A stretch of 64,000 nt of DNA from Halobacillus dabanensis (lineage in GTDB: Bacteria; Bacillota; Bacilli; Bacillales; Halobacillaceae). Both the position numbers and the translations under genes were made by a program. Under the pieces are notes generated by a model. It was not told the origin of the DNA and did no database searches. It was given only the letters and a program-made list of their open reading frames with translations. Below, in pieces: positions 28,490 through 39,125 of this stretch (position 1 is the first letter of the stretch; every line of letters begins with the position of its first letter). The stretch lies in assembly GCF_900114165.1 (NCBI RefSeq), contig NZ_FOSB01000001.1:248001-312000 (forward strand). The letters run 5' to 3'.

Positions 28490-28869
28490 TGTTCATGCAT
28501 GGAATAAATTGGAAGAGGTATGGGCGGAGGAACAACAGATGGTAAAAACGAGGCAACATGAGAATTTGCTAACTCGACAATTATTTCTAACACACTTACC
28601 ATCCCCGTTTTTTGCGCTCTCCTTATCGAATGTTTATACTCAAACTTATAGTAAAAAAATATGCAGGCCTTGAAGTCATTCGCTACACTATGAAGATAAA
28701 ATGTGGAAAATTGAATTTGAAGCGGATATAGTAACGGGCAACTCGTAAATAGCAACCGAAAGTTTAACGAAATGCAAACTTTGGAACATGCTATATATGA
28801 GACTTTGCATGGTATTTTTTTCTAAACATTGGAAAAACGAAAAAAGACACTGGTCAAGGAGGCAAAATA
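28490..28869 (+). other. Gene-free interval where pgpH is expected
   Basis: About 380 bases with no supportable gene on either strand. B. subtilis carries pgpH, a c-di-AMP phosphodiesterase of about 700 residues, at this position; I see no remnant of its 7TM or HD domains here. The interval must hold the ybeY promoter, but no consensus pair stands out. AAGGAGG at 28856-28862 is the ybeY ribosome site. Confidence 0.6.
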
Positions 28870-29340
28870 ATGATTACCATTGATTTTCAAGACGAAACGA
28901 ATTCAGTGGATGAAGCGTTTATCGATATGATTCACCGCATCATCCGCTTTGCAGGAGAAAAAGAAGATGTGGCTGGGGATGCAGAAGTGTCAATCAGTTT
29001 TGTTGATAATAATGAAATCCAGGAAATCAATAGAAACTATCGTCAAAAAGATCAACCAACGGATGTCATCTCGTTTGCTATGCAAGAACTTGGTGATGGA
29101 GAAATGAATGTCCTTGATGAAAATATGCCGAAAATGCTTGGTGATATCGTCATATCTGTGGATAAGGCGAAAGAGCAGGCGGATGAGTATAACCACTCGC
29201 TAGAGAGGGAGTTCGGTTTTTTGGCATTACACGGTTTTTTACATTTATTAGGTTATGATCATATGAATCAGGACGATGAAAAGAAGATGTTTGCACGACA
29301 AGAGGAAATTCTTCATGAATTCGGACTACAACGGTCATAA
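28870..29340 (+). CDS. ybeY: Endoribonuclease YbeY, rRNA maturation factor
   Basis: 156 aa. The metal-binding HGFLHLLGYDH motif (H-X3-H-X5-H) lies near residue 120, with the upstream DVISFAM conserved in the family. YbeY is needed for 16S 3'-end processing and 70S quality control. AAGGAGG precedes the ATG. Its last 26 bases overlap the start of dgkA. Confidence 0.97.
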   Translation: MITIDFQDETNSVDEAFIDMIHRIIRFAGEKEDVAGDAEVSISFVDNNEIQEINRNYRQKDQPTDVISFAMQELGDGEMNVLDENMPKMLGDIVISVDKAKEQADEYNHSLEREFGFLALHGFLHLLGYDHMNQDDEKKMFARQEEILHEFGLQRS

Positions 29341-29695
29341 AAAGAAGAAAGAAATCGGCTTCCGTTATGCGTGGAATGGGATAAAAGAAGTTTATAAATC
29401 GGAGAAAAACTTTCGTATTCATTTAGTGTTCGCATTAGTTGTAATAGGTGCAGCTTTTGTTATGGAGTTGTCACCCCTTGAGTGGACATCCGTCATTATG
29501 ATGATAGTCATCGTTCTGTCACTGGAAATGATCAATACAGCTATTGAGAAATTGCTTGATCATTCTGCGCCTGAGCAACACCCAGTGATCGGAGCTATTA
29601 AGGATATAACTGCCGGTGCTGTGCTTGTTGCCAGTATCGGATCTGTTTTCATCGGATTTATTATTTTTCTACCTAAGCTGCTAACATTGTTTTAG
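29315..29695 (+). CDS. dgkA: Undecaprenol kinase (diacylglycerol kinase family)
   Basis: 126 aa from the ATG at 29315, 8 nt after GAGGAAA; a start at 29276 would overlap ybeY further without a ribosome site. Three membrane helices with the catalytic-family motif [12 protein letters not shown] near residue 75. In Gram-positive bacteria this enzyme phosphorylates undecaprenol to recycle the cell-wall lipid carrier. It overlaps ybeY by 26 nt, implying coupled translation. In B. subtilis cdd follows; it is missing here. Confidence 0.93.
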   Translation: MNSDYNGHKKKKEIGFRYAWNGIKEVYKSEKNFRIHLVFALVVIGAAFVMELSPLEWTSVIMMIVIVLSLEMINTAIEKLLDHSAPEQHPVIGAIKDITAGAVLVASIGSVFIGFIIFLPKLLTLF

Positions 29696-29766
29696 TAGTG
29701 AAATGGTTGTGGCGATGTAGTAAAATGGGGACTACAACTGTGCAAGAAATCATTGGAGGAACAAAT

Positions 29767-30672
29767 ATGACAGAGAATTTTAAATCGGGTTTCGTCACTA
29801 TTGTAGGACGACCGAACGTTGGTAAGTCGACATTTATGAATCGTGTTATTGGTGAAAAAATCGCGATCATGAGTGATAAACCCCAAACAACCAGAAATAA
29901 AATCCAGGGAGTCATGACAGATAAAGAATCCCAAATCATCTTTATAGACACCCCCGGGATTCATAAACCGAAACATAAACTTGGCGATTACATGGTCAAT
30001 GTAGCAGAAAACACGTTGAATGAAGTGGATGCTGTCTTGTTTATGATCAATGCAGAAGAAGGGTATGGCCGTGGGGACCAATTCATCATTGATCGATTGC
30101 AACGGGTAGATCAACCTGTTTTTCTAATTATTAATAAAATTGACCAAGTTCACCCTGATGATTTATTACCATTGATCGATCAGTATAAAGAAATGCTTGA
30201 TTTTGAAGAAATCATTCCGATTTCAGCTCTCGAGGGTAACAACGTCAATCATTTAATCGGGGTTTTGAAGGACCACCTTCCTGAAGGTCCACAATTTTAT
30301 CCTGAAGATCAAATAACCGACCACCCGGAACGTTTTGTGATCAGCGAATTTATCCGTGAAAAGGTTTTACACCTTACCCGTGAAGAAATTCCTCATTCCA
30401 TTGCAGTGGTAATCGAAGGGATAGAACCGCGGAATGAACACGATAAAGTGCAGATTCAGGCGGCTATAATTGTGGAGCGCAAATCTCAAAAAGGCATTAT
30501 TATCGGGAAACAAGGAAGTATGCTAAAAGAAATCGGAAAAAGGGCAAGAAGAGATATTGAATCCCTTTTAGGTAGCAAAGTGTACTTGGAGCTCTGGGTT
30601 AAAGTGCAGAAAGATTGGAGAAATAAACAAATTCAATTAAGCGATTTCGGCTATCGCGAAGACGAATATTGA
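29767..30672 (+). CDS. era: GTPase Era
   Basis: 301 aa from the ATG at 29767 (7 nt after TTGGAGGAAC). GTPase motifs are GRPNVGKST (G1), DTPGIHKPK (G3) and NKID (G4), followed by a C-terminal KH domain with [19 protein letters not shown]. Era binds the 3' end of 16S rRNA and acts in 30S assembly, working with YbeY encoded just upstream. Confidence 0.97.
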   Translation: MTENFKSGFVTIVGRPNVGKSTFMNRVIGEKIAIMSDKPQTTRNKIQGVMTDKESQIIFIDTPGIHKPKHKLGDYMVNVAENTLNEVDAVLFMINAEEGYGRGDQFIIDRLQRVDQPVFLIINKIDQVHPDDLLPLIDQYKEMLDFEEIIPISALEGNNVNHLIGVLKDHLPEGPQFYPEDQITDHPERFVISEFIREKVLHLTREEIPHSIAVVIEGIEPRNEHDKVQIQAAIIVERKSQKGIIIGKQGSMLKEIGKRARRDIESLLGSKVYLELWVKVQKDWRNKQIQLSDFGYREDEY

Positions 30673-30765
30673 TGTTTGGAAAAATTTAAGCCTTATGTTT
30701 TCGGGGAGAGGAAGCATTCTAGTAATGTAACTCGTTTAGCGATGATAAGAAAGGCGGTGTTTCTT

Positions 30766-30918
30766 GTGCGCGACAAACTTTCATGGAACGTTTTCAGTCA
30801 AACAGGTAGTGTGGAAACATATTTATTGATGAAAGAATTGGAGTCTCAAGATCAACAGTCTCAAGAGCAACTCGCTTCCTCTCCTGAGCCAATTTCTACG
30901 GATGATCTTCATCCGTAA
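30766..30918 (+). CDS. yqzL: YqzL family small protein
   Basis: 50 aa with a GTG start at 30766 after AAGGCGGTG. Its core, LSWNVFSQTGSVETYLLMKELE, has the layout of B. subtilis YqzL, and the gene lies between era and recO as there. The frame is open from 30676 but the extra 30 residues are not conserved in size. Function unknown. Confidence 0.8.
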   Translation: MRDKLSWNVFSQTGSVETYLLMKELESQDQQSQEQLASSPEPISTDDLHP

Positions 30919-30940
30919 ACGGAGTAGGTGATCCATTTTG

Positions 30941-31684
30941 ATGGACAAAGTGGAAGGGGTCGTCATCCGGACGAATAATTATGGGGAAACACACAAAATC
31001 GTCACGATGATGACAAGAGAAAAAGGAAAAATCGGGGTAATGGCTCGCGGTGCAAAAAAACCGAAAAGCCGAATGTCATCCATTACCCAACCATTCATAC
31101 ACGGTACATTTCTTATTCAAATGGGATCCGGTTTAGGATCAATGAGCCAGGGGGAGATGTTATCTTCCCTGAGGTCGATTCGTGAGGATATCGTAAAGAC
31201 TGCTTACGCCTCCTATATTGCAGAATTGACAGACAAACTCGTTGAGGAAAAACAACCGGATCCTTTTCTTTTTGAGCAATTGCTGCAAACCTTGGTATGG
31301 ATGAATGAAGGAAAGGACCCGAATATCCTCACATTGATGTATGAATTGAAAATGTACAAAAAAGCAGGTTTTGCTCCAATAGTGGATTATTGTAGCCACT
31401 GCGGTAACCAAGATGGACCTTTTTCCTTTTCCATGTCCGAAGGTGGTCTTCTATGTTTCCGCTGTAAGCAAAGAGATCCTGAGGCATACGGTTTGCCAGA
31501 CCCTTTACCGAAATTACTCCGTGTATTTTTACATATGGATGTAAAGCGTTTGGGGCAAATTACCATGAAAGAAGAAAATAAGAAATTGTTGCGTCAAATC
31601 ATGGATGAATATTATGATCGTTATGGTGGATATTTCATCAAATCGAAAAAGTTTTTAAAACAACTTGATTTATTTTCAGACTAA
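30941..31684 (+). CDS. recO: DNA repair protein RecO
   Basis: 247 aa from the ATG at 30941, 8 nt after TAGGTGAT. An N-terminal OB fold (VEGVVIRTNNYGETHKIVT), a helical middle and a C4 zinc site (CSHCG and CFRC) are present. RecO loads RecA with RecR on SSB-coated DNA and anneals strands. It ends the ybeY-dgkA-era-yqzL-recO group. Confidence 0.95.
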   Translation: MDKVEGVVIRTNNYGETHKIVTMMTREKGKIGVMARGAKKPKSRMSSITQPFIHGTFLIQMGSGLGSMSQGEMLSSLRSIREDIVKTAYASYIAELTDKLVEEKQPDPFLFEQLLQTLVWMNEGKDPNILTLMYELKMYKKAGFAPIVDYCSHCGNQDGPFSFSMSEGGLLCFRCKQRDPEAYGLPDPLPKLLRVFLHMDVKRLGQITMKEENKKLLRQIMDEYYDRYGGYFIKSKKFLKQLDLFSD

Positions 31685-31687
31685 TGT

Positions 31688-31717
31688 TTGACATATTTAT
31701 ACGGATTAGAGTATGAT
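31688..31717 (+). promoter_or_regulatory. Sigma-A promoter of the glyQS T-box operon
   Basis: TTGACA at 31688-31693, an 18-nt spacer and TATGAT at 31712-31717, just before the T-box leader. Confidence 0.8.
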
Positions 31718-31739
31718 TCTATTACCAAATAACGTGTTG

Positions 31740-31940
31740 TGTCGAAGGAGAGTAGTAACTGGTAGTTGCATCCTGTAGCGAGCTTGTGGTGGTGAGAGAC
31801 AAGCGGAAGCAGTCCAGTGAAGGCGTTCTGGAGCAATGTTTCAAAGTGGCTTCTTGAAAGATCCAAGAAGCAATTAGGGTGGAACCGCGGAGACCCCGTC
31901 CCTATGTCTGTGACCAGACGTAGGGACGGGGTCTTTTTCA
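31740..31940 (+). promoter_or_regulatory. Glycine T-box riboswitch
   Basis: The T-box sequence AGGGTGGAACCGCG is at 31876-31889 and is followed by a 20-bp terminator hairpin AGACCCCGTCC.../...GGACGGGGTCT and a T run. In Stem I, AGTGAAGGCGTTC places GGC (31822-31824) as the glycine specifier codon, and the GGTGAGAG element is upstream. Uncharged tRNA-Gly pairing with the specifier and T-box should favour the antiterminator and switch on glyQS. Confidence 0.96.
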
Positions 31941-32016
31941 TTGGCAAAAGATAATACGTAGGTAACTGAAGCTATACTAGTGGACAGGAGCCTATAATTT
32001 TTAGAGGAGGGAAATC

Positions 32017-32904
32017 ATGAATATTCAAGAAATGATTTTAACACTGCAGAATCACTGGTCAAACCAAGGCTGCTTACTTATGCAAGCATATGACACTGAA
32101 AAGGGGGCAGGAACGATGTCCCCGATGACCTTATTGCGAAGCTTAGGGCCAGAACCCTGGAATGTCGCCTATGTAGAACCATCTCGCCGTCCTGCTGATG
32201 GTCGTTATGGCCAAAACCCAAATAGGTTATACCAGCATCACCAATTTCAGGTGATTATGAAGCCTTCTCCAGATAATATTCAAGAGTTATACTTGGAGTC
32301 ATTAGAAGCACTTGGAATTGATCCAAAAAAACATGACATTCGCTTTGTAGAAGATAATTGGGAAAATCCAACTTTAGGTGCAGCTGGACTTGGTTGGGAA
32401 GTATGGCTGGATGGAATGGAGATTACTCAATTCACTTATTTCCAACAAATTGGCGGACTGGAAGCTCGTCCTGTCTCTGCGGAAATCACTTACGGGTTAG
32501 AACGTTTGGCTTCTTATATTCAGGATAAAGAAAATGTTTTTGAATTAGAATGGACAGATGGAGTTACTGTTGGGGATATCTTTGCTCAACCGGAATATGA
32601 ACATTCTGTGTATACATTCGAGGCATCTGATGAAAAGATGCTCTTTGACCTCTTCTCTACTTACGAGCAAGAAGCACAAAGGATTATGGAGCAAGGGCTT
32701 GTCTTCCCTGCATATGATTATGTTTTGAAATGTTCACACACTTTCAACCTCCTTGATGCTAAAGGTGTGATCAGTGTGACAGAAAGAACCGGATATATTT
32801 CGCGAGTACGAAACCTTGCAAGAAAAATTGCAAAAACTTATGTAGAGGAAAGGGAGCGTCTTGGCTTCCCGATGTTGAAAGAGGAGGAGAGTAACCATGA
32901 GTAA
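32017..32904 (+). CDS. glyQ: Glycyl-tRNA synthetase alpha subunit
   Basis: 295 aa. It contains the class II catalytic core of the heterotetrameric bacterial enzyme ([34 protein letters not shown], and the ERLASYIQ motif 3 region). It activates glycine and joins with GlyS to charge tRNA-Gly. Controlled by the T-box upstream. Its stop overlaps the glyS start (ATGAGTAA). Confidence 0.99.
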   Translation: MNIQEMILTLQNHWSNQGCLLMQAYDTEKGAGTMSPMTLLRSLGPEPWNVAYVEPSRRPADGRYGQNPNRLYQHHQFQVIMKPSPDNIQELYLESLEALGIDPKKHDIRFVEDNWENPTLGAAGLGWEVWLDGMEITQFTYFQQIGGLEARPVSAEITYGLERLASYIQDKENVFELEWTDGVTVGDIFAQPEYEHSVYTFEASDEKMLFDLFSTYEQEAQRIMEQGLVFPAYDYVLKCSHTFNLLDAKGVISVTERTGYISRVRNLARKIAKTYVEERERLGFPMLKEEESNHE

Positions 32905-34981
32905 ATCCGTACTGTTCGAACTTGGTGTTGAAGAATTGCCTGCCCGTTTTATTGACGATGCCTTAGCGCAACTAAAAGCTAAAACAGTTCAATGGATGGC
33001 GGACAACCGCATTCCTTATACTGATATCATCGGATATGCTACTCCACGTCGTTTAGCAGTAAAGATAACCGGTGTAGAAGAAAAGCAACCGGATATTGAG
33101 GAAGAGGCGAAAGGACCAGCAAAGAAGATTGCTCTGGATGAAGAAGGGAATTGGACAAAAGCAGCTATCGGTTTTTCTAAAGGGCAAGGAAAAGATGTCG
33201 ATGATATTTATTTTAAAGAAGTAAAAGGAACAGAATATGTTCATGTCAACAAATTTATAGAAGGAGAGGCTACATCTCAGCTACTGCAGAACTTCCGGGA
33301 GGTTTTTCTAGCTTTGACTTTCCCGAAAAATATGAGATGGGGAAGTCGTGACCTTCGCTACGCCCGGCCGATACGTTGGATGGTTGGACTTTTTGGTGAT
33401 GAAGTTATTCCTTTCTCCATTGAAAGTGTAGAAACGGGAAAAAGGACGTTTGGACATCGGTTTCTCGGTGAAGAAATCGTCATAGAGGAAGCGGATCGTT
33501 ATGAAGATACATTAGTTGACCAATATGTAATTGCCTCTGTAGATAAGCGGAGGACCGAAATACTTAACCAATTGAAACAGCTTGAGAGTGAACAAGGTTG
33601 GAAGCTTATTTTGGATGAAGAACTATTAGATGAAGTAACTCATCTGGTGGAGTATCCAACAGTTTTCAGTGGCTCTTTTTCCAAGGAGTTTCTTGAAGTT
33701 CCAGAAGAGGCTTTGATTACTTCAATGAAAGAACATCAACGTTACTTCCCTGTTCGGTCGGTCCAGGGAGACCTGATTCCATATTTTGTAGGTGTTCGAA
33801 ATGGGGATGAACAATACTTGGATGTAGTAGCGAGAGGTAATGAAAAAGTATTGAAAGCTCGTTTGAAAGATGCGCAATTCTTTTATGAGGAAGATCAAAA
33901 GGGGAGCATCGATGGAAAATTAGAAAAGCTTTCCCGTATGGTCTATCAAGAAGAATTAGGTACGCTGGCAGATAAGGTGCAGCGTATTATTGCCATTACT
34001 GGAAAACTTAGTGAGTGGCTTGGACTGGATGAGGAACAACAGCGTAAAGCTAAAAGAGCTGCAGAAATCTGTAAGTTCGACCTTGTCACCCAGATGGTGG
34101 ACGAGTTTACTGAACTTCAAGGTGTGATGGGTGAAAAGTATGCCCATATATTCGGTGAAGATGAAGAAGTGGCGAAAGCGATTAACGAGCACTATATGCC
34201 AAGACAAGCAAATGGGGCGGTTCCTTCAACTACAATTGGATCTATTGTTAGTATCGCTGATAAACTAGATACAATTGTAGGGAGTGTCTCTATCGGGATT
34301 ATTCCTACCGGATCCCAAGATCCATATGGCCTAAGAAGACAGGCATTGGGCATACTTCAAACATTGACGGCCCATGGCTATTCCGTTCCAGTTGAAAAAC
34401 TCATTGACCTTGTTCACCAGTTCTACTTTGAGTTGGATCTCCCTACACGGAATGAAAAAGAAGTGCGGGATGATCTGCACGAATTCTTCCGTGTGCGCGC
34501 GGCTTATTTGATGAGAGAAGAACGTATGGATCCAGACATTGTAGAAGCTGTGCTGAATTCAGGGATTGGTATTTTCTCTACCACAAAAGAAAAGGCGTCC
34601 CTATTAGTAGAAAAGCGGTTCGATCCCACGTTTAAACATGTCCACGAAGCATTAGGACGTGTTCTGAACCTTGCAGAGAAAGCGGAATCCTCAAATATAG
34701 ACGAGTCATTATTTGAAAATGAAAAAGAGAGAAAGTTATATGAAGTATATCTAAGTATCCATGAGCCATTTATTAAGGAAATCCAGGAGGGTCGACCATC
34801 TTCAGCGTTGTCAACTTTATCAGAGTTGGCTGGACCGATCCATGAATTCTTTGATACCACTATGGTTATGGCAGAGGATGAAAAGGTTCGTCATAATCGC
34901 TTAGGTTTACTGAAGCTGATTGCAGATGATGTTTACACCTTCGCTGATTTGAATGCAATTGAGTGGAAACAACAGTTTTGA
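32897..34981 (+). CDS. glyS: Glycyl-tRNA synthetase beta subunit
   Basis: 694 aa, normal for GlyS. It starts [15 protein letters not shown], has an HD-like central region ([13 protein letters not shown]) and a C-terminal anticodon-binding domain. It recognises tRNA-Gly and completes the alpha2beta2 enzyme. It overlaps glyQ by 8 nt, ensuring balanced synthesis. Confidence 0.98.
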   Translation: MSKSVLFELGVEELPARFIDDALAQLKAKTVQWMADNRIPYTDIIGYATPRRLAVKITGVEEKQPDIEEEAKGPAKKIALDEEGNWTKAAIGFSKGQGKDVDDIYFKEVKGTEYVHVNKFIEGEATSQLLQNFREVFLALTFPKNMRWGSRDLRYARPIRWMVGLFGDEVIPFSIESVETGKRTFGHRFLGEEIVIEEADRYEDTLVDQYVIASVDKRRTEILNQLKQLESEQGWKLILDEELLDEVTHLVEYPTVFSGSFSKEFLEVPEEALITSMKEHQRYFPVRSVQGDLIPYFVGVRNGDEQYLDVVARGNEKVLKARLKDAQFFYEEDQKGSIDGKLEKLSRMVYQEELGTLADKVQRIIAITGKLSEWLGLDEEQQRKAKRAAEICKFDLVTQMVDEFTELQGVMGEKYAHIFGEDEEVAKAINEHYMPRQANGAVPSTTIGSIVSIADKLDTIVGSVSIGIIPTGSQDPYGLRRQALGILQTLTAHGYSVPVEKLIDLVHQFYFELDLPTRNEKEVRDDLHEFFRVRAAYLMREERMDPDIVEAVLNSGIGIFSTTKEKASLLVEKRFDPTFKHVHEALGRVLNLAEKAESSNIDESLFENEKERKLYEVYLSIHEPFIKEIQEGRPSSALSTLSELAGPIHEFFDTTMVMAEDEKVRHNRLGLLKLIADDVYTFADLNAIEWKQQF

Positions 34982-34991
34982 TTCACCTCCT

Positions 34992-35020
34992 TTTACCCGT
35001 GAATAAAAATGGGCTATAAT
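34992..35020 (+). promoter_or_regulatory. Promoter of ccpN-ppsR
   Basis: TTTACC at 34992-34997, a 17-nt spacer and TATAAT at 35015-35020. Confidence 0.65.
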
Positions 35021-35063
35021 TAATGAATAGTATGTCACAGTCAGTAATCAGGGTGGTGAAAGA

Positions 35064-35693
35064 TTGGAACTATCGAATCGGCAAGAGCAAATCATTCAGA
35101 TTGTGAAAGACAATGGACCGATTACTGGTGAGAATATCGCAGATCAGTTAAATTTAACGCGGGCAACATTGCGTCCTGATTTAGCCATTTTAACAATGGC
35201 AGGGTTCCTGGATGCACGGCCACGTGTAGGGTATTTTTTTACTGGAAAAACGGGTTCAGAGCTTTTTACAGAGAAATTGAAAAAGTTCAAAGTAGATGAA
35301 TATCAATCCCGTCCAATTGTTGTAGAAGAGAACGTCTCTGTATATGACGCTATTTGTTCAATGTTCCTTGAAGATGTTGGCACGCTTTTTGTGACCGATG
35401 AGAGGTCCATGCTGACAGGAGTTGTATCTAGAAAAGACTTATTAAGAGCAAGTATCGGCAATCAGGATTTGACTTCGGTTCCCGTCCATATCATTATGAC
35501 GAGGATGCCTAACATTACAATTTGCAATCCAGAAGATTTATTGATGGATGCAGCACAAAAGTTAATAGAAAAGCAAATAGACGGCCTTCCTGTCGTCATC
35601 CCAAATGAAAATGGACTAGAAGTAGTAGGTCGACTAACAAAGACAAGTATCACAAAAGCACTCGTTGAACTGGCTCGCGATCAACATTTGTGA
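35064..35693 (+). CDS. ccpN: CcpN, transcriptional repressor of gluconeogenic genes
   Basis: 209 aa, TTG start after GGGTGGTGAAA. An N-terminal winged helix-turn-helix ([21 protein letters not shown]) is followed by two CBS domains, which sense nucleotide state. In B. subtilis CcpN represses gapB and pckA during growth on glucose. It sits with ppsR, whose start region it almost overlaps, as in B. subtilis (yqzB-yqfL). Confidence 0.95.
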   Translation: MELSNRQEQIIQIVKDNGPITGENIADQLNLTRATLRPDLAILTMAGFLDARPRVGYFFTGKTGSELFTEKLKKFKVDEYQSRPIVVEENVSVYDAICSMFLEDVGTLFVTDERSMLTGVVSRKDLLRASIGNQDLTSVPVHIIMTRMPNITICNPEDLLMDAAQKLIEKQIDGLPVVIPNENGLEVVGRLTKTSITKALVELARDQHL

Positions 35694-35713
35694 AATTGAA
35701 AGGGGAGGGGAAT

Positions 35714-36526
35714 ATGGAGAAACCTTTAATCTACGTACTATCCGATTCAGTAGGCGAAACGGCTGAACTTGTGGTCAAAGCATGTCTTAGTCAATTTGAT
35801 GATGGACCTTTTGACTTGCAGCGTATCCCTTATGTTGAAGATAGAGGCACAATAAATGAAGCGGTTTTGCAGGCGAAAGAGCACAATGCTATGATTGGTT
35901 TCACCCTGGTTATTCCCGAATTCAGACATCATTTATTGAAAGAAGCTGAGAAGCACGAAATTCAATGCGTCGATATCATGGGGCCGATGATGGAAGTCAT
36001 GGAAAATCACTTGCAAATAAAACCAAGACTCGAACCTGGGCTTGTCCATAAGCTTGATGAGGATTACTTTAAACGAGTGGAAGCGATTGAATTTGCTGTC
36101 CGATACGATGATGGTCGTGATCCACGTGGGATATCAAAAGCAGATATCGTTTTGATTGGAGTATCTCGTACCTCCAAGACCCCATTATCACAATATTTAG
36201 CCCATAAACGTCTGAAAGTGGCGAATGTTCCGATCGTTCCAGAAGTGCAACCACCATCCGAATTGTTTCGTGTGGATCCTGAAAAATGTGTTGGTCTGAG
36301 TATCAGTGCTGAGAAATTGAATGATATCCGGAAAGAAAGGCTGAAGTCTTTGGGACTAGGTGACCAGGCAAGTTATGCAAACCTTAATCGTATCCAACAA
36401 GAGATTGACCACTTTAACAGGATCGTCGATCGGATTGGTTGTCCGGTCATAGACGTATCAAATAAGGCGGTTGAAGAAACAGCGAATATCATTATGAATA
36501 AATTGCGTCAAGATGCCCAAGAATAG
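35714..36526 (+). CDS. yqfL: Pyruvate, phosphate dikinase regulatory protein (YqfL)
   Basis: 270 aa from the ATG at 35714 after GGGGAGGGG; an earlier in-frame start at 35690 overlaps ccpN and adds a nonconserved leader. It has the DUF299 kinase/pyrophosphorylase signature [14 protein letters not shown] and the phosphate-binding [11 protein letters not shown]. The family reversibly phosphorylates PPDK or PEP synthase with ADP. In B. subtilis YqfL acts with CcpN on gluconeogenesis; both are transcribed together here. Confidence 0.95.
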   Translation: MEKPLIYVLSDSVGETAELVVKACLSQFDDGPFDLQRIPYVEDRGTINEAVLQAKEHNAMIGFTLVIPEFRHHLLKEAEKHEIQCVDIMGPMMEVMENHLQIKPRLEPGLVHKLDEDYFKRVEAIEFAVRYDDGRDPRGISKADIVLIGVSRTSKTPLSQYLAHKRLKVANVPIVPEVQPPSELFRVDPEKCVGLSISAEKLNDIRKERLKSLGLGDQASYANLNRIQQEIDHFNRIVDRIGCPVIDVSNKAVEETANIIMNKLRQDAQE

Positions 36527-36537
36527 TACAAATTAAC

Positions 36538-36569
36538 GGAAGTCGCGCTATGATTAAGCGCGACTTTTG
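36538..36569 (+). terminator. Terminator after the ccpN-yqfL operon
   Basis: AAGTCGCGCT pairs with AGCGCGACTT around a 7-nt loop, followed by TTG. Confidence 0.85.
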
Positions 36570-36744
36570 TTGGGAAGAATGAAATTAGGTAATATTGGAC
36601 ATAGCATTAATGGGAGGAATGTATTATAATATCTATTTGTGGTAAAAATCCTTGTAGTAAAGAGAGTGTGCATATTTCTAAATAAGTTACGAGTTTTATT
36701 GGAAATCTCAGAAACTTTTCAGAAAAATAAAACATTCGTTTTTT

Positions 36745-36782
36745 AGGAGGATTCTACTTCTTATTGTAGAAATATTGATACT
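36745..36782 (+). promoter_or_regulatory. Distant ribosome site with intervening hairpin before yqxD
   Basis: AGGAGG at 36745-36750, then TTCTAC/GTAGAA (36752-36757 with 36766-36771), then 11 nt to the ATG. Folding the hairpin would bring the site to a workable effective distance of about 12 nt. Confidence 0.5.
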
Positions 36783-37238
36783 ATGCCAAATGTAAATGTT
36801 TATGTAGATGCAGACAGTTGTCCTGTACAAGATGAAATCTTGGAAGTTTGTCAGCTTTTTGGAGTAAACCCTAACTTCATAGCGACTGTTAATCATTATA
36901 GCTCAGAAAAAGCAGAGGCTGGATGGATGTTTGTCGATGATGGTTCACAGTCCGTGGATATTTACATCCTTAATAAAGTCCAGGATGGGGATGTGGTCAT
37001 CACTCAAGATCTTTCTTTGGCAGTATTGTTGACCTCTAAAGGGGTTTATGTAATGACTCCAAGAGGTAAACTGGTAAAAGAAAATGATGCTGAGCAAATC
37101 ATGAACCAAAAATTTATCCGTCAACAAGCTATGAAGCGGACGAAAAAGTGGAAAGGTCCTTCAGCGTTCACAGATAAAGATAGGAAAAAGTTTCAAAGTA
37201 TTTTCCAACATTTGTTGTCAAAACATGAAGGGATTTAA
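36783..37238 (+). CDS. yqxD: YaiI/YqxD family protein (DUF188)
   Basis: 151 aa. It begins VNVYVDADSCPVQDEI, has a PIN-like arrangement of acids (DIYILNKVQDGDVVITQD) and ends in a basic segment, the DUF188 pattern. The PIN-like fold hints at nuclease activity, unproven. It lies upstream of dnaG as in B. subtilis. No Shine-Dalgarno sequence is at normal spacing; AGGAGG lies 32 nt before the ATG with a 6-bp hairpin between. Confidence 0.92.
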   Translation: MPNVNVYVDADSCPVQDEILEVCQLFGVNPNFIATVNHYSSEKAEAGWMFVDDGSQSVDIYILNKVQDGDVVITQDLSLAVLLTSKGVYVMTPRGKLVKENDAEQIMNQKFIRQQAMKRTKKWKGPSAFTDKDRKKFQSIFQHLLSKHEGI

Positions 37239-37276
37239 TCTTTTGTCGAGAATAATTGAAGTAGAATGGTGATCAT

Positions 37277-39088
37277 ATGGCTGGACATATTCCAGAGGAA
37301 AAAGTAGATGAGATCAGAAAATCGACAGATATTGTTGAAGTGATCGGGAACTATGTCGATCTAAAAAAGCAGGGTCGAAACCATTTCGGACTTTGTCCTT
37401 TCCATGGAGAAAACACTCCTTCTTTTTCCGTTTCTCAAGATAAGCAAATCTTTCATTGCTTTGGTTGTGGAAAGGGAGGGAATGTATACACCTTCCTGAT
37501 GGAGATGGAAGGCTTTAGTTTTATTCAGGCATTGAAGCAGTTGGCAGAACAAACAGGCATCGATCTTCCTGAACAAATGGGAGATGAGCCCCCTACAGAA
37601 CGTAGTCAGGAATCTCAGGCGATGCTTGAAGCTCATGAATGGTTGACTAAATTATACCATCATTTGTTAAAGAATTCCAAAGATGGTCGGGAAGCCTATC
37701 AATATTTGATTGACCGGGGCTTCACCGATGAGACGATTCAAAAATATCAAATGGGATATTCTCCAGACTCCAAAGACTTTGTAGTCACTTTTCTTGAAAA
37801 GAAAGGTTATCATCCGCAGACGATGGTCAAGGCAGGACTGCTAAGCACGAATGACCACGGAGAATATGCGGATCGATTCAGGGGAAGGGTGATCTTCCCG
37901 CTTAGAAACCACCTTGGAAAGACTGTAGCATTTGCCGGCAGATCGCTCGGGGCACAAGAACCTAAGTATTTAAACAGTCCTGAGACGGAACTTTTTCATA
38001 AAGGAAGGCTTTTGTATAATTTCGACCTCGCCAGATCTTCTATTAGAAAAGAGAAATCGGTCATTCTTTTTGAGGGATTCGGTGATGTTATTTCTGCAAA
38101 CCAGGCAGGAATTCATCATGCTGTTGGTACGATGGGAACTTCGTTATCGAGTACTCAGGCGAATTTATTGAAAAAGTACGCTGATCAAATCATCATATGC
38201 TACGATGGAGATCGTGCCGGTATTGAAGCTGCTGTGAAGGCGGCGAAATTAACGAAGAGTGTTGGGTGTCAAACCTATGTCGCGCGTGTACCAGACGAAC
38301 TGGATCCTGATGATTTTATACAAAAACACGGCGGAGAAAGATTCAAACGTGAAATCATTGATACGAGTGACACGTACATTTCATTCATGATGAGTTATCT
38401 TCGTAGGGGTTATAACCTTCAAGTAGAAGGAGATCGTATCACTTATATAGAAGAGGTATTAAAAGAGATAGCTGGCCTCGACAGAGCGGTAGAACGGGAA
38501 CATTATCTCAATGAATTGGCTTCTGAGTTTCAACTTTCCACCGCCACCCTCAAAGAAGAAGTACAGAGGTTGAGAAGCCAAAGTGGTCAAAAGGATAAGG
38601 AACCGAAGAACCGTTATACTAATGATACAAGACGACCGACAGTTCAGAAGAAGCTCCTTCCTGCTTTTCACAACGCAGAAAGGAAGCTGATTGCATATAT
38701 GTTGAAAGACCCGTATATTGCTGATAAAGTTCAGGAAGAAATCGGGGGGGCTTTCAATATTGAAGATCATCAGGTCATTGTGACACATCTTTATGCATAT
38801 TATGAAGACGGCAATGAATCGGATATCAGTCAGTTCGTCGAAATGATCGGAGATCGTTCGATTAAAGATCTTGCCATTGAACTCGCCATGGCCCCTGTTA
38901 GTGAAGAAGTTTCTGATCAAGAAATCCATGATTATATCGAAAGGATAAAATCAGAACAATGGGATCGAACAGACATAAAAAATTTAGAGGCTGAGTTAAA
39001 GAGAGCGGAGCAACAAAATGAGCCGATCAAAGCAGCTGAAATTGCAATGGAGATCATTAGACGAAAAAAAGAATTGAAACACCATTAG
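37277..39088 (+). CDS. dnaG: DNA primase DnaG
   Basis: 603 aa. The N-terminal zinc domain (CPFHGEN...HCFGCGKGG, about residues 40-65), the TOPRIM core with EGFGDV and YDGDRAG, and a C-terminal helicase-interaction domain are present in the usual order. It makes RNA primers at the fork with DnaB-type helicase. It precedes sigA, the classic macromolecular synthesis order yqxD-dnaG-sigA. Confidence 0.98.
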   Translation: MAGHIPEEKVDEIRKSTDIVEVIGNYVDLKKQGRNHFGLCPFHGENTPSFSVSQDKQIFHCFGCGKGGNVYTFLMEMEGFSFIQALKQLAEQTGIDLPEQMGDEPPTERSQESQAMLEAHEWLTKLYHHLLKNSKDGREAYQYLIDRGFTDETIQKYQMGYSPDSKDFVVTFLEKKGYHPQTMVKAGLLSTNDHGEYADRFRGRVIFPLRNHLGKTVAFAGRSLGAQEPKYLNSPETELFHKGRLLYNFDLARSSIRKEKSVILFEGFGDVISANQAGIHHAVGTMGTSLSSTQANLLKKYADQIIICYDGDRAGIEAAVKAAKLTKSVGCQTYVARVPDELDPDDFIQKHGGERFKREIIDTSDTYISFMMSYLRRGYNLQVEGDRITYIEEVLKEIAGLDRAVEREHYLNELASEFQLSTATLKEEVQRLRSQSGQKDKEPKNRYTNDTRRPTVQKKLLPAFHNAERKLIAYMLKDPYIADKVQEEIGGAFNIEDHQVIVTHLYAYYEDGNESDISQFVEMIGDRSIKDLAIELAMAPVSEEVSDQEIHDYIERIKSEQWDRTDIKNLEAELKRAEQQNEPIKAAEIAMEIIRRKKELKHH

Positions 39089-39125
39089 GAAGAGTTTGGA
39101 TAGATTGTTGGAAGGAGGGGGACTT

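Noticed and set aside
28432-28755. 107-codon minus-strand ORF in the pgpH gap
   Set aside because: It runs through the phoH terminator and 3' end. A short inner start has a distant AAGGAG, but the peptide resembles nothing known and overlaps phoH antisense.
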